64,000 nucleotides of DNA, from positions 23,174,469 through 23,238,468 of the forward strand of contig NC_133538.1 of NCBI RefSeq assembly GCF_048544455.1, in the 5' to 3' direction. Of this stretch, positions 12,478 through 25,675 are shown piece after piece. A program made the position numbers and the translations under genes. Below the pieces are notes generated by a model, which made no database searches, was not told the origin of the DNA, and saw only the letters and a list, made by a program, of their open reading frames with translations. Origin of the DNA: Silene latifolia. Its lineage: Eukaryota > Streptophyta > Magnoliopsida > Caryophyllales > Caryophyllaceae. The number at the start of each line of letters is the position of its first letter. The first letter of the stretch is position 1.

Positions 12478-13819
12478 TGATACGTGCATTTTATATAGTC
12501 TTTTTAGCCTATTTTATGCACGTATTTCTATGCCTTTATCGTGGTTTTATGCTACGAAATGCCCCGAATATGCTACTTTGGGTTATTTTGTCTTATTTGC
12601 ATGAATGAACCAGAAAGTAGCGAAATCAAGTCATTTACATCCGTTACGCATGCATTTGGAGGAAGAGTAGATTTGGAGCGGAAATATAGCTGTTTTGGGA
12701 TGCGTGAAGGTGTTTCGGGAGCTAAAAGGACAAATCAAAGTCAACTAACGAGAATGATGAGCTGCTGAAGTCAAGACCCACTCGATCGAGTGATTTATTA
12801 GTCGATCGAGTGGTTTAGGAGTCAATAATCAGTCGATCGAGTAAGACTTAGTAGTCGATCGACCAGTTTCTCTTATGCACTCACTCGATCGAGCACTTTA
12901 CCTTCCGATCGAGCTTTTTTTAGTTGAGTTTACTCGATCGAGTGATTTCTTTACTCGATCGAGTGGGCTATGCTGACGGGTTGGGCTTTTAAGCTCTAAT
13001 TCCGTCATTAGGTTTAATCCTATTCCTATTTTCTTATAAATAGGAGTAAAGGTTGTCATTTGTAATCATCCAAGGATCACGTTGCTCTTCCCCTTTTCTC
13101 TATACACTGTTACTTTTATTCCTGTTCATTTCCGGATCTCTTTAATTCAGTAATTCTTTCTTCCTTTCTCTCTTTTTATTTAATGGTTATTATTCCCTCT
13201 CCCTCTTTATTTATTATTCTTATTAATTCCATGTCTAGCTAAATTCCCCTTAGTATGTTAGGATTAAGGAAGCCGTGGTAGCAATGCTTTAATTGTATTA
13301 AATAGATTAGCCCTGCGATAAGAATTGTATTAGGCAATTTAATTGTTATCCGTCGAATGAATGCATGCAGGAGACCATAAATCTAGTTAACCCCGACCTA
13401 GATCGAAAGATTGGAAGGGAAGGCTTGCTTAATTACAATAGGGTATTGCAGTGAGGGCGAAAGTTAAGTTGTTTACGCTCTAGGGCGGTTTAAGGACCGA
13501 AAGGTGACGACCATAGCTCTTCTTATCAATAGTCTAATCGCCTTAGTATTCCCGATAGTATAAGATCTGATAGCTGCCACGGTGGACCGACTCCTAGCAT
13601 ACTCCTTCTCTCTTCTTTTTAATTTCTCTCATTTATTTCCCTCGCTTTAGTCTTTAGTTTAGAATATCAATTCAAAACCCCCCACTGTGACACACCCCCA
13701 GACCGATTAAACAGATAGATAGCAACTTAGCCTCCCTGTGGAGATCGACCCTACTTACCGCTGACTTCTGTTAGTAGTAATCTAGGTATTTTATTTTTGG
13801 TGTAGAAACGACCGCATCA
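12478..13819 (+). repeat. Solo LTR of the same Athila-type family
   Basis: A 1342-bp LTR beginning TGATACGTGCATTTTATATAG and ending ACCGCATCA. It is flanked by GTAGT on both sides (12473-12477, 13820-13824), so it arose from a full insertion followed by LTR-LTR recombination. It belongs to a subfamily closer to the LTRs at 55069-56540 than to its host element. It carries a TCGATCGA array (12781-12963) and TATAAATA at 13035-13042. Confidence 0.93.
13035..13042 (+). promoter_or_regulatory. TATA box of the solo LTR
   Basis: TATAAATA about 72 bp after the last CTCGATCGAG of the array. Confidence 0.55.
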
Positions 13820-14649
13820 GTAGTTTTTCCGTACCATGTCATATAGGGACCCAATTAATCGACAATGCTTTATGTGACCTTGGTGCTAGTGTCAGTGTGT
13901 TACCTTTTTCTCTTGCTAAGAGATTAGGTTTGACTAAGTTTAAGCATACTGGCATTACTGTATAGATGGCCGACCGTTCTTTATCACGACCTAAAGGAGT
14001 TTTGGATGATGTACCTGTCAGGATAGGGAAATTCTTTATTCCCGTTGATTTTGTTGTTTTAGATATACCCGAAGACCGTCACACTCCCATTATTTTCGGA
14101 AGACCATTTTTGCGCACCGCTGGTACAATTATAGATGTCGGGGCTAAGACACTTACCTTTTAGGTAGGAGGAGAGGATTTGGTTTTTGCCAAGTCTAATG
14201 CATGAAGGGAACCCATGCAAGCCATGCCATGTGATGCTACCCCTCCTATAGAGTCTGTGGAGATACCATCTGATATTCCTTATGAGTCACATATTGCTGC
14301 TGTTATAACACCTCCGCCCCAGTTTGGGAGCAAATTGGAGGAACATTACTTTGTTTCTCTCTTTACAGGTCTTGACAGGTTCGAGGACCCGGGAGGTGAG
14401 ATGGGTGCTCTCAAGTTGAAGTCTGGAACTACCCAGATAGATGACCAAGGAGGAGGCTTTGATAAAGCTATGTCATCTAGGAAGCTGCTGTGTGCCAATG
14501 TCAAAGATTGGGATCCTGATGATTTAGGAAGCTGCTGTTCTTCCGTTGCCATGCTGTGGAGGCCGGAAGTAGATGTGACGATTGCTGAGGCTACCACTTT
14601 GAGTCAGAGGCCTAGTAGGGCAATTGATTTGTGTTGTTGGTTGATCTAA

Positions 14650-15529
14650 AAGAGAGTCGAGCTGGGACCTTCTAAACTAGCGCTACCGGGAGGCAACCCG
14701 GAGTTTAAAACATTTTATTTAGTTTTGTTGTGTGATTTAATAATTAGCCTACTCGACTATAGACTGCGAATAATTTAGCTTTCTCGGTTTTTGGTAGTAT
14801 TTTTTTTTTGTGGTTGCTATTTGCGAACTTGCAGGTACTCTTGAATTTTGTTCATGATTTTAGCCAACCTGTTACTGCCGGCTGTGACCTCCCTTGTTGT
14901 TGGCTGGTTTGGGGAGGTCCATACTTCCTTCTTACGCGCTTAATTGTGAGTCCTTTAGCTCCTTATCTCCTTCCATTTCCATTAGTTTGCATTTTCCTTT
15001 CTCCTTTATGCTGCTGCTGTTGTAAGTTGTTGAGTACAATGAGGACATTATACAGTTCGGTTTGGGGAGGGTAATGCATCCATATCTTAGTGTCGGCATA
15101 TTGTTTTCATTGCATTTCTGCTATCACGTTTAATTTTTCCATATGCATTGTTTTTTTTTTCATTTCAAAAAAATTTTAAAGCTCATAAAATCAAATATTT
15201 CGAAAATTAAAAAAAAAAATCATGTTTATTTTTGCATTTTAGGTTGAGTCAGATTGGAGTATTACTATGTTGTAAATTGTTTCTTTGCTTAAGCCTTGCA
15301 ATATCACACCTTTTAGTAAAATTCAAAGTAATATCTCGAATTTTGTTTCAAAATTTGTTGAACTAGTAGACTTGACTTGAAAATTTTGGCAAACTACAAT
15401 AACTTTCTGAAGATTAGAGCCTTATAAACTGGTGTCATTCAAGACCGGTTTCATCTAGGACTGTGAGTAGTTTACTCCCTGCATGTCGTGTAATATCAAA
15501 TGCACAAGTATGATATTTAATTGCTTATT
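14650..15529 (+). other. 3' untranslated part of Athila-type element, left of copia
   Basis: Begins GTCGAGCTGGGACC and includes GCTACCGGGAGGCAACCCGG. Near 15040 comes CAATGAGGACATTATACA and GTTTGGGGAGGG. Matching blocks occur on the minus strand at 58460-58515 and 58000-58035 in the other Athila-type element. These are conserved non-coding marks of the Athila 3' region. No gene seen. Confidence 0.6.
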
Positions 15530-16791
15530 TGTTAGAAATCTATATCTCATAATACTCAACATATTCTTATATGTTCCATTAAATTTAGTCATAAAATTAA
15601 TTAGATCTTATGCATGCAAACATAAGTAAATATAGTGAAGAAATCATCATTCTTATATTAGAAATTTCGGATTATTGGGCACAAGTGAGTTCTCCTACTC
15701 ACTTGTTCTTGAGCTCTCCTAATATGGATGAACAAAGGATTCAAGTATAGAATCCCTCCCAAGGAATAATACCCAAGATAACCTCTTAATAAAATTAATA
15801 TTATTGATACTAGAACAATATTAATTTTGAATAAAATTGACCCAAAATATTGTTTTTGGTCTCTTAATTTTCGGTTTAAGAGAAGGGAGAAGAAGAAGTA
15901 ATTTATCTCTCTAAAACTCTATATTTTAGATGATGTTAGAATGAATGAATGAATTAATTCTTCTCAAGAGTAGTGTATGTACCAAAAGACAAACCCGTGG
16001 CTTGTGTAGGTTTGAAAAACCGGGTAGGGGAGGGAGAAAAGACCAATGCATGAGCCTCTATTCTTCCCAAGAAAAGACTAGGCTTGCATGGCTAGGAGAC
16101 TTGGTTTAATTATTTTGTTTCCACTCAAATAATTTAACATAATTTAAACACCATACTCCCTCCTAATTTCGGTCCAAATGGGATAAAATGGATTCCATTT
16201 TATCTTTGTCAATTTGTCACATGTTATAAGACATGTAAAATTGTCATGTATTTTTAACATATTAAAAATCAACGTATTAATAAAATACGTCATGTACAAA
16301 ATCGACTTAGTAATTCACAATTACTTGTACCAAAACACTTTACCAATTATAAATTACAACATCTTGTATTTATAATAAATTATTCATTCAGTTCAATTGT
16401 TTCCGTAAACAATAATTTTATCTAAGTAATAAAACAATCCGATAACTTAGACCGTATCTTATTTAATCAAATTATAATGAGATACGTAAATATTACTTCC
16501 AAAATCGTCCGTCAATTTTAAGTAATTTAATTAACCCGTATCGTCATACGATCAATTAAATAATCAATTAAGAGTGTTACCCTTTTGGTATGACCTAAGG
16601 GGATCAACTTATCACCACCGTCGCACGACAGTAATGTCAAACTCTAGTCAGCCAATCATTACCGATATGTGTGGAGCAGTTGACAGTAAAAAATTACTTC
16701 CCACATGTATTCTTAAAATGAGACTTAAACATGTGATCATCATGATCGACAGTTGTGATCGCATTATTGTCGGAGGACACATATTCCAACA
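15530..16791 (-). repeat. 3' LTR of the copia element
   Basis: 1262 bp. On the minus strand it starts TGTTGGAATATGTGTCC and ends in AACA. Preceded (minus sense) by the purine tract at 16792-16812, which reads AAGTGGGAGAT. Confidence 0.93.
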
Positions 16792-17559
16792 ATCTCCCAC
16801 TTGTCCTAGACAAGTGTGCATCACCAATTCTCTTGTCCTATTACTATCTCCCACTCAATGCAAGGTGTCTTTCAGGTCGTACTTGTAAGTGATCATATCA
16901 AGAGTGGTTTCCTCGATCAGGAGAATAACTGATTGACCGGAATTTATCCACCATGGATACCTTCCGAGCGTGGCCACGCATTTCCAGTTCATTACTCCTC
17001 GAGTGGCCCTGAGATATTTTTATAACCCTGACAAGGGTTGGACAATTCCTATTGCACTTGTTCCCTTCAAGTAGCCACAGCCATCATAACCCAAAATATG
17101 CCCATTTGACCTCATTTACGAAGGTCGTAGTAACACAAATCAAAGTTAATCTGAAACTGTGCCATCTTAGGCGAATAGTCTTTAGTCAAAAGAATCGACT
17201 CATTTGAATACTATAGTAGCTCTCGCCACGACCAGGCTATATAAATTTGCCAGAACTCTATAAGCGGTCATAAGGCCCGACATAGTGTTCATAACAGTCT
17301 GCCTATGTGATCGACTAGTCATTCTCATATGACTCCATGGCATTTGAACTTGCCATCAATCGCATCATACTCTAGTCACTTCGAGACGTCACCTCATACA
17401 AGTGACTATGGGCGAATACTATGTTAATCCGTGTTCACTTTAACGGGGTTCAATTTTGTCACTACAACCCGTTTGGATATAACAATGTATAAGAAAAGAT
17501 AAAAGACAAATGTGATTATGAACATGAACAAAAACAACACTTTTATTTCATTTCAAAAT
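16792..17559 (-). other. 3' untranslated region and purine tract of copia
   Basis: On the minus strand, sequence after the pol stop runs to GACAAGTGGGAGAT at the LTR, the plus-strand priming tract typical of plant copia elements. The rest shows no coding signal. Confidence 0.6.
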
Positions 17560-20500
17560 CTAACATAAACTTGGTACACGTTTAAGTCCCATGGACGCAA
17601 CATGTCCATCATGCTTGGCTTGTGATAAAGGCTTGGTGAGCGGATCGGCTATGTTGTCATCCGTCCCAACCTTATATATCGCAATTTCCTTTCTTTCAAT
17701 GAAATCTCTAATTACATGACATTTTCTAAGTACATGTCTAGAACTATTACTAGATTTAGGCTCTTTAGCTTGGAAGATCATCCCACTATTATCACAATAG
17801 AGAGTGATGGGATCATTGGCGGTAGGTACTACTCTTAGACCTTCCGTGAATTGCCTGATCCACACAGCTTCCTTGGCAGCTTCTGATGCTGTAATATACT
17901 CAGCCTCCATTGTTGAATCCGCAGTCACAGCTTCCTTGAAGCTTCTCCAGCTAACGGCACCACCATTGAGCATGAAAATGAAACCAGCTTGTGATTTCAT
18001 GTCATCTCTATCCGTTTGGAAACTTGAGTCCGTGTAACCATTAACACGGAGCTCGGTGTCTCCTCCAAACACTAAGATAGAATCCTTAGTTCTTCTCAAG
18101 TACTTAAGGATATTCTTGACGGCTATCCAGTGACTCTCACCTGGATTTCCTTGATATCTACTCGTCATGCTCAAGGCATACGAGACATCAGGACGTGTGC
18201 ATATCATGGCGTACAGGATTGATCCAACAGCGGAAGCATAAGGGATCATCTTCATGCGTTCAACATCATGGGGTTTGGAGGGAGATTGAGACTTTCTCAA
18301 TATAGTCCTAGTTACCATAGGTACCAATCCCCTTTTAGATTTGTCCATGCTGAACCGTCGAAGAATCTTATTAACATAAGACTCTTGACTTAGTGCGAGT
18401 ATCCTCTTGGATCTATCTCTATGGATCCGGATACCTAATATGCGTTGTGCCTCTCCTAAATCCTTCATTTGGAAGTGGTTACCTAACCACTTCTTAACAG
18501 AAGATAACATCGGAATATCATTTTCAATGAGTAGTATGTCATCGACATACAAGATTAGGAACACAACATTGCTCCCACTAAATTTCATGTATAAACATGG
18601 TTCCTCAACACTTCGAGTGAAACCATTCTCTTTTATAACATGATCGAATCGATGATTTCAAATTCTAGATGCTTGCTTAAGACCATAAATAGATCTCTTA
18701 AGTTTGCACACTTTTTTAGGATTCTTAGAATCAACAAAACCTTCGGGTTGTATCATGTACACTTCCTCTTCTAAATGCCCATTTAGAAAAGCTATTTGGA
18801 CATCCATTTGCCATATTTCATAATCATGAAATGCGGCAATCGCTAACAAAATCCGTATGAATCTCAGCATGGCTACGGGGGCGAAGGTCTCATCATATTG
18901 GAGACCTTGGACTTGGGTAAATCCTTTTGCCACTAGCCTAGCTTTGTAGACATCATCATGTCCTTCTATGCCATCCTTGACTTTGAAAATCCATTTGCAT
19001 TGAAGAGGTATTGCCCCTTTAGGCAAATCTACCAAGTTCCAAACTTGGTTTTCAAGCATAGAATCCATTTCGGACTTCATGGCTTCAAGCCATAAGGAGG
19101 AATTAGGACTAGAGATTGCGGCCTTGTAGGTGGCGGGCTCGTCACTTTCTAAAAGCAACACATCGAGTGTTCCATTTTCTTCAATAAGTCCCACATATCG
19201 ATCGAGATGGCGAATAACTCGGCCCGTTCTTCTAAGAGGAGGAGGGACAACCGCGCTAGATGACGAAGGAACATCTTCTTGCGTCTCTACTTCGGTTTGT
19301 GGCTCTTGAACTTCATCAAGTTCAAAATTTCTCCCACTCTGTCTCTTAGAAATAAATTCTCTTTCTAAGAAGACAGCCTCGCAAGACACAAACACTTTGT
19401 TTTCTTGAGGTTTGTAGAAGTAGTAACCTCGAGAGGTCGAGGGGTAACCTACAAAGATGCTTTTTTCGGATCTTGGGGCAAGCTTGTTGTCGGTTTTTGC
19501 CTTGACGTAAGCATCACATCCCCAAATTTTCATGTAGGATATATTAGGAACTCTTCCCGTCCACATCTCATATGGAGTCTTTTCGGTTGACATCGTGGGA
19601 CTATTATTCAATGATCTAATTGCGGTTTGAATCGCAAATCCCCAAAACGAGTTTGGTAGCTCGGTTTGACTCATCATTGATCGAACCTATCAAGTAGGGT
19701 TCGATTTCTCCTTTCGGCAACACCATTGAGTTGTGGTGTTCCGGGTGGAGAAAGTTGTGATATAATACCACAACCTTTCAAGTGTGAATCGAATTCAAGG
19801 CTAAGATATTCTCCACCACGATCGGATCATAGTGCCTTTATTCTTTTGTTCAATTGGTTCTCTACTTCGTTTTGAAACTCCTTGAATTTCTCAAAAGCTT
19901 CACTTTTATGTTTCATTAAATAGATATATCCATATCTACTCAAGTCATCGGTGAAGGTTATGAAGTACTCATAATTTCCTCGAGCGGTGATACTCATTGG
20001 TCCACATACATCGGTATGTATAAGTCCCAATAATTCACTTGCTCGAGTTCCTTTACCGCTAAAAGGATTACGAGTCATTTTGTCAAGAAGGCAATATTCG
20101 CATGTTCCATATGATTGATAATCAAATGGTGTAATCACATTACTTGAAATTAATCTTTTGATGCGATTCTCGTTTATGTGACCTAATCGACAATGCCAAA
20201 TGAACGATTCATTTGGGTCACTTGATTTGAGTTTTTTTGATTGAATGTTATAGATATCATTGGTCGGATTTGAGGTTTCTAAAATGTAAATGCCATTCAT
20301 GGAAGAAGCTTGGCCTATAACCAAGTTGTTCCTTGAAATAGTACAACGATTGTTCTTAATGAAAAAAAAAAATCCGTCCATGTCTAACATAGCGATAGAA
20401 ATAATGTTTTTAGAGAGTGTAGGCACATAAAAACAATTATGTAAATACAACTCAAATCCATTAGGCAAAGCTAATACATAAGTTCCTTTGGATTCGGCCG

Positions 20501-21098
20501 CTACTCGAGCTCCATTTCCAAGGCATAGATCCACATCTCCTTTGCTAAGCCTCTTCACGTCTCTTAAACCCTGTAAATGATTACAAAGGTGACAACCGGT
20601 ATCCAGTACCCATGTCGTAGTGGAAGTATAATTTATATCAATAACATAAATTTCCTTAGGAATTTTACCTTTTGGAACAATGATTCCTTCCCTTATATTT
20701 CGCAAATATACGGGACAATTCCTAAGCCAATGTCCCATGCCATAGCAATAATGGCACTCATCTTCAACTTGCTTGAAGTTTTTCCCTTTCTTTCCCTTCT
20801 TCTTGAACTTTTTGCCCTTTGAAGCAACAACTTGATTGCTTGAGCTTCCACTAGTTTTGGCATCTTTATCTTCCAAAGACAAAGATCCTATAGATTTTAT
20901 GAGGCGGACTTCTTGAGACTGGCTCACAAGAGATCTTGTAGGAGGTTTAGAAGAAGTGATGAAGTTTAGGTTTTCATCCAAACCAATCCCAAAATGAAGT
21001 TCTCTAGTAGTGTCGAAATCATTGTTGAAGCAAACGTCGACAAAAACATTGTGGCAAGACTCAATAGTTATCGGTGTAGTAGCGTTTGATGGATTCAT
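17560..21098 (-). pseudogene. Copia gag-pol polyprotein, broken
   Basis: Copia order is visible. In the segment starting at 21098: zinc knuckle Cys115, Cys118, His123, Cys128; protease WVLDTG at about residue 166; integrase His/Cys pair (HCRLGH, CEYC) and HTDVCGPM with the first catalytic Asp near 363. In 18658-19677: integrase end (SFWGFA), FVGYPS, and the RT start (YKARLVAKGFTQ, FAPVAMLRFIRILLA). In 17560-18588: RT YVDD near 18540, then RNase H with STMEAEY and ADPLTKPL. Breaks: stops at 19827 and 18658, and a small frameshift about 19680. The gag part before the knuckle is much shorter than usual, so gag is truncated. Confidence 0.93.
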
Positions 21099-23345
21099 TG
21101 TAATGAACTACAAGTATGGAGGAAAAGGAAATATTAACATTTGTCTTTTTAATATCATACTTGTAAATAAATTAAGAAGATATGAGCATTTATATAGTAA
21201 CCTCTACCCAACTATTATAAATGATTCCAAGATCCAAATTCATATTAACTTGGGCACGGTGTGGCCGATTCATCCCTTATCAATATAACTCGGTGGATTA
21301 ACGCTTTAATCGATTCTACTTTTAGAACTCTTGGTCGATAAAATTACATTAACATTTATCTTTAGCCCAAAACACATCCGACAAGGGCACGGTGTGGCCG
21401 ATTCATCCCTTATCAATACTTTTGTTGAGTTCAACCCAAATTTCGAATAAATGTGTCCATGATCCAAATCCACATTAACTTGGGCACGGTGTAGCCGATT
21501 CATCCCTTATCAACATGAATTCGGTGGATAGACATTTATCACCCACTTCCTCTACGTAACAAGGTTTGTACCCCGGTGTGGCCGAGTGCACTCCCTCACG
21601 AAATAGGTTTTCATGGTTTCTACTTTTTGGTAAAGCTAAGTCTCAATTGTTTATTTTAACGAGAGGTCATGTCAATTTATTATCTATCACGTTTTAAGTG
21701 AACTAAAGCGGTGAACTACGATAATTGTAATTGACACGGTCGATAAACTCGATTTAATGATAATGCATGTTTTAGTTATGGCGATTTAGTGATGCATGCG
21801 ACATATAAATAAAATGCAAAGCAAAAATTAAATCCTAGTATGGCCTTCCTAAAATAGAAAATCTAATTAACTATTACATATTCGGAAACCAACTCCATTG
21901 GGCCCTTGAACTTCGTTTTTGGCACGCATCTCGAGGTAAGACTGTCTTTAATGGATCGCCTTCTCGAGTGACACCGTCTTCAAGGGTCTCCGGAATAAAT
22001 AAATTACATAACAAATTACATAATTTCCTATTATACATTTGTAATTAAAATAAAAATAAATCTACTAAATTACAAAACGGTGATACGAGATCACAATAAA
22101 TTACAACCGAATCGATATTCCCATACATTTTGTGTAATACCAATTAAAAACTAAGGCCATACTAAGTAAAAATTACATAATTCAAAAATTACATAAAATA
22201 ACTTATGACAATCATAAAAAAGAATTCAGCATTATAATATGTATGAACATGCCCAATTTTATGCTAAATCGCCTTTAAGGAGCCAATATCGTATATTAAA
22301 CGGTTTTTACGGATTTGCGTGATTCAACCTTTTAAAATCACAATAAATTACATAAAATCATATTTATGCACAAGTTAATTACCCTAACCAACTTAGGACT
22401 CAAAATTAGTCCCCGCCAACATATTGACAATAATTAACTTATATTTCTTAAAATTGTTCATTAATGGACTCAAAATTACAATAAAATGCCATAAACTCCA
22501 AATAAATCACAAAAATTTCAAATAAATTCAAAATTTGAAATTTTAAACTCATGAACATTCTGGAAAAATACCATGATACTCATAATGTTCAAAAACTTAG
22601 GTTACTAATTTTCGAAAATTATCGGGAAAAACAATGTTGCGGTTTATCGGATTTATCAATTATAATCATTAAAACATGAGAAAAATTATATTTAACAACT
22701 TTTCAATTTTAGATCTGAAATAGGTAATAAAATGCAACCTGTGACATTTTTCCTTAGTCATGAAGTATGTTTTAGCAATTATTCACTAATTAAAGTCACT
22801 ATTTATGTTATTTTTCATCAAAAATTCATAAATCATCCATAAAGACATCATTATAGCCTATTATTTTACACATATCTTGTAAAATTGCATGTGACAACAT
22901 ACTAAATTTCTATGACCAGATTCGAAATATTTCTCATATTGACTTATTTTATCATTTAAATTCGATTTTATCATGAAAAATCCATATTTCGAGCATAAGA
23001 ACTCATAAAATTATGATAATTTACAGGTCATCTAAATATAATATATGTGAAAACATATCCAAAAATCACTGGAAAAAACGAAGTTTAGCTAATTTTAGTC
23101 CGAAAATGACATTTTTATCATAAAATCACATTTTAATGCCATTATTATATAAAATGAACAATAAAAATCCATAAATTAACCAAAATATCCTAAATACATT
23201 TTAGGATCAGAAACTTTAATATGCATAATTGATTTCGTGATATATCATAATAAACACAAATTTATAAGTTTTATATGTTAATCGTATAACTCGGAAAAAC
23301 TATAACCGATTTGCATGCAAACAACCTAAGGGTCTTGATACCGCT
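21099..23345 (-). other. Long copia 5' leader with internal repeats
   Basis: 2.2 kb between primer site and the first ATG, AT-rich and without a coding frame. A block containing GGGCACGGTGTGGCCGATTC recurs at 21252, 21385 and, with one change, 21482. A related GGTGTGGCCGAG lies near 21576. Next to the 5' LTR the minus strand reads GCGGTATCAAGACC, a degenerate form of the initiator-tRNA-Met primer site. Confidence 0.65.
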
Positions 23346-24614
23346 TGTTAGAAATCTATATCTCATAATACTCAACATATTCTTATATATTCCATTTAAT
23401 TTAGTCATAAAATTAATTAGATCTTATGCATGCAAACATAAGTAAATATAGTGAAGAAATCATCATTCTTACATTGGAAATTTCGGATTATTGGGCACAA
23501 GTAAGTTCTCCTACTCACTTGTTCTTGATCTCTCTTAATATGGATGAACAAAGGATTCAAGTATAGAATCCCTCCCAAGGAATAATACCCAAGATAACCT
23601 CTTAATAAAATTAATATTATTGATACTAGAACAATATTAATTTTGAATAAAATTGACCCAAAATATTGTTTTGGTCTCTTAATTTTCGGTTTAAGAGAAG
23701 GGAGAAGAAGAAGTAATTTATCTCTCTAAAACTCTATATTTTAGATGATGTTAGAATGAATGAATGAATGAATGAATGAATTCTTCTCAAGAGTAGTGTA
23801 TGTACCAAAAGACAAACCCTTGGCTTGTGTAGGTTGGAAAAACCGGGTAGGGGAGGGAGAAAAGACCAATGCATGAGCCTCTATTCTTCCCAAGAAAAGA
23901 CTAGGCTTGCATGGCTAGGAGACTAGGTTTAATTATTTTGTTTCCACTCAAATAATTTAACATAATTTAAACACCATACTCCCTCCTAATTTCGGTCCAA
24001 ATGGGATAAAATGGATTCCATTTTATCTTTGTCAATTTGTCACATGTTATAAGACATGTAAAATTGTCATGTATTTTTAACATATTAAAAATCAACGTAT
24101 TAATAAAATACGTCATGTACAAAATCGACTTAGTAATTCACAATTACTTGTACCAAAACACTTTACCAATTATAAATTACAACATCTTGTATTTATAATA
24201 AATTATTCATTCAGTTCAATTGTTTCCGTAAACAATAATTTTATCTAAGTAATAAAACAATTCGATCACTTAGACCGTATCTTATTTAATCAAATTATAA
24301 TAAGATACGTAAATATTACTTCCAAAATCGTCCGTCAATTTTAAGTAATTTAATTAACCCGTATCGTCATACGATCAATTAAATAATCAATTAAGAGTGT
24401 TACCCTTTAGGTATGACCTAAGGGGATCAACTGATCACCACCGTCGCACGACAGTAATGTCAAACTCTAGTCAGCCAATCATTACCGATATGTGTGGACC
24501 AGTTGACAGTAAAAAATTACTTCCCACATGTATTCTTAAAATGAGACTTAAACATGTGATCATCATGATCGACGGTTGTGATCACATTATTGTCGGAGGA
24601 TACATATTCCAACA
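23346..24614 (-). repeat. 5' LTR of the copia element
   Basis: 1269 bp, nearly identical to 15530-16791 with an extra GAATGAAT at about 23760. Confidence 0.93.
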
Positions 24615-25675
24615 TTATTGCCTGCAAACATTCGGGTTTGTGGATGGTATTAAATGTTTGGAGAATGCTTGCAAAATCCCCATTTATTCATTTTACCCTT
24701 TAACTCCACATTTAGCCAAAATTGCCAGTTGACCCATAAATTACACCCAAATTTAAGCCTACCTTGTGTTGAGCTAGCTTAGTGTCGTTTATCGGTTTTG
24801 GTTCGTATTATTATATCGGAGTTGGTATTTGGAGAAATTGGAGATTTGGAGTTGGAATTGGTTTTAAATAGAAGTTAGCTGAATATCATGAGAAATGAAA
24901 AAAAGAAATAGAAAAAAAAGTTGAGAAAAATGGAACGAAAAAAAAAATTAAAAAAAGAAACGAAGAGAAACGAAGAGAAAAAAAGAAAAGAAAGAAAAAA
25001 AAAGTTTAATTGTATTCCCGCGCTCTATTCACATATTTTTGGGAATTGTGGGTTATTCATAAGCTAATTATTTTTTGTTTCCGACCCTTTTATTTGGTTC
25101 TAGTGAGTGTTATGCCACAGTTCCGGCATTGTACTTTATTTTAATTGAGTTAGAAGTTGGGATGTTGTTAGATGGTTTTAATAGGTAGCTAGCTTGACGC
25201 TTTACCTTCTCTTCCATAATTGTTTTTGCCCCTTATAACACATAGCCTCACTTATCCAAATTTTGCAAGTATTCGGCATGTGTTAGATCTTGAACGGTTG
25301 GAATGTATGTGTACGGTAGCTATAATTACTTATCATACTATATTGCATGCATGATCATGTTGGTCGAAGTCTCGGTGAGCGACTTTTACTTCTTTCTCTC
25401 TTACATATAATCTGCTTACCATTTGCTTTGATGAGAGAGGAGTGACCCGGGAGAGTCCGATCTTAAACGTCTTGCAAGGTCAAAAGTTCAACATCCTTTT
25501 GAAGTATGTATAAATTCGTTTGCTTTGACATTTAACTATTAGTAGTTGATTCATATGCATTAAATGGTTTGAGTCGACGGTTTTCAGCTTGTCCATGTTT
25601 TACTCCTATCTATTTAGTCCTAGCTAGTTGCATTAGTTTGCTTGAGGACAAGCAAAGGTTTGGTTTGGGAAAATT
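24615..25675 (+). other. 3' part of Athila-type internal region with purine tract
   Basis: Non-coding continuation of the Athila-type element after the copia insertion. It holds a strongly purine-rich stretch at 24890-25010; the other Athila-type element has the same feature at 57180-57310 on its own strand. It ends in GGTTTGGTTTGGGAAAATT just before the 3' LTR, the likely plus-strand priming tract. Confidence 0.6.

Larger units (their letters stand above)
11242..14649 (+). pseudogene. Athila gag-protease remnant, interrupted by a solo LTR
   Basis: Starts MTSVSQLIASFEA, matching the start of the ORF in the related minus-strand element (ATG at 59737), then breaks early. Open part 11713-12042 encodes a repeat-bearing stretch (FDRHT, LDRTDT) laid over TCGATCGA motifs. 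Athila-like LETVAMTEECSELL follows near 12400. The solo LTR at 12478-13819 splits the protease: removing it and one GTAGT copy joins the frame into an aspartic protease with CDLGASVSVLPF near 13880 and PIIFGRPFLRTAGTIIDVG near 14100. In-frame stops at 13963, 14161 and about 14203 disable it. No RT follows; the frame ends at 14649, just before the 3' untranslated block. Confidence 0.8.
15530..24614 (-). mobile_element. Ty1/copia retrotransposon nested in the Athila-type element
   Basis: A 9.1-kb element with LTRs 15530-16791 and 23346-24614 and TTATT target duplications on both sides (15525-15529, 24615-24619). It reads leftwards: 5' LTR on the right, primer site left of 23346, gag-pol 21098-17560, purine tract, 3' LTR on the left. 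The LTR pair differs mainly by an 8-bp GAAT-repeat expansion and scattered bases, so it looks young relative to its surroundings. The polyprotein has stops and a frameshift, so it is not autonomous now. Confidence 0.95.

Noticed and set aside
14808..15074. Open frame of 88 codons after the Athila protease region
   Set aside because: It covers the conserved non-coding CAATGAGGACATT block of the Athila 3' region and has no match to a known domain.
17804..18643. Plus-strand open frames across the copia pol region
   Set aside because: Antisense shadows of the RT/RNase H coding sequence.
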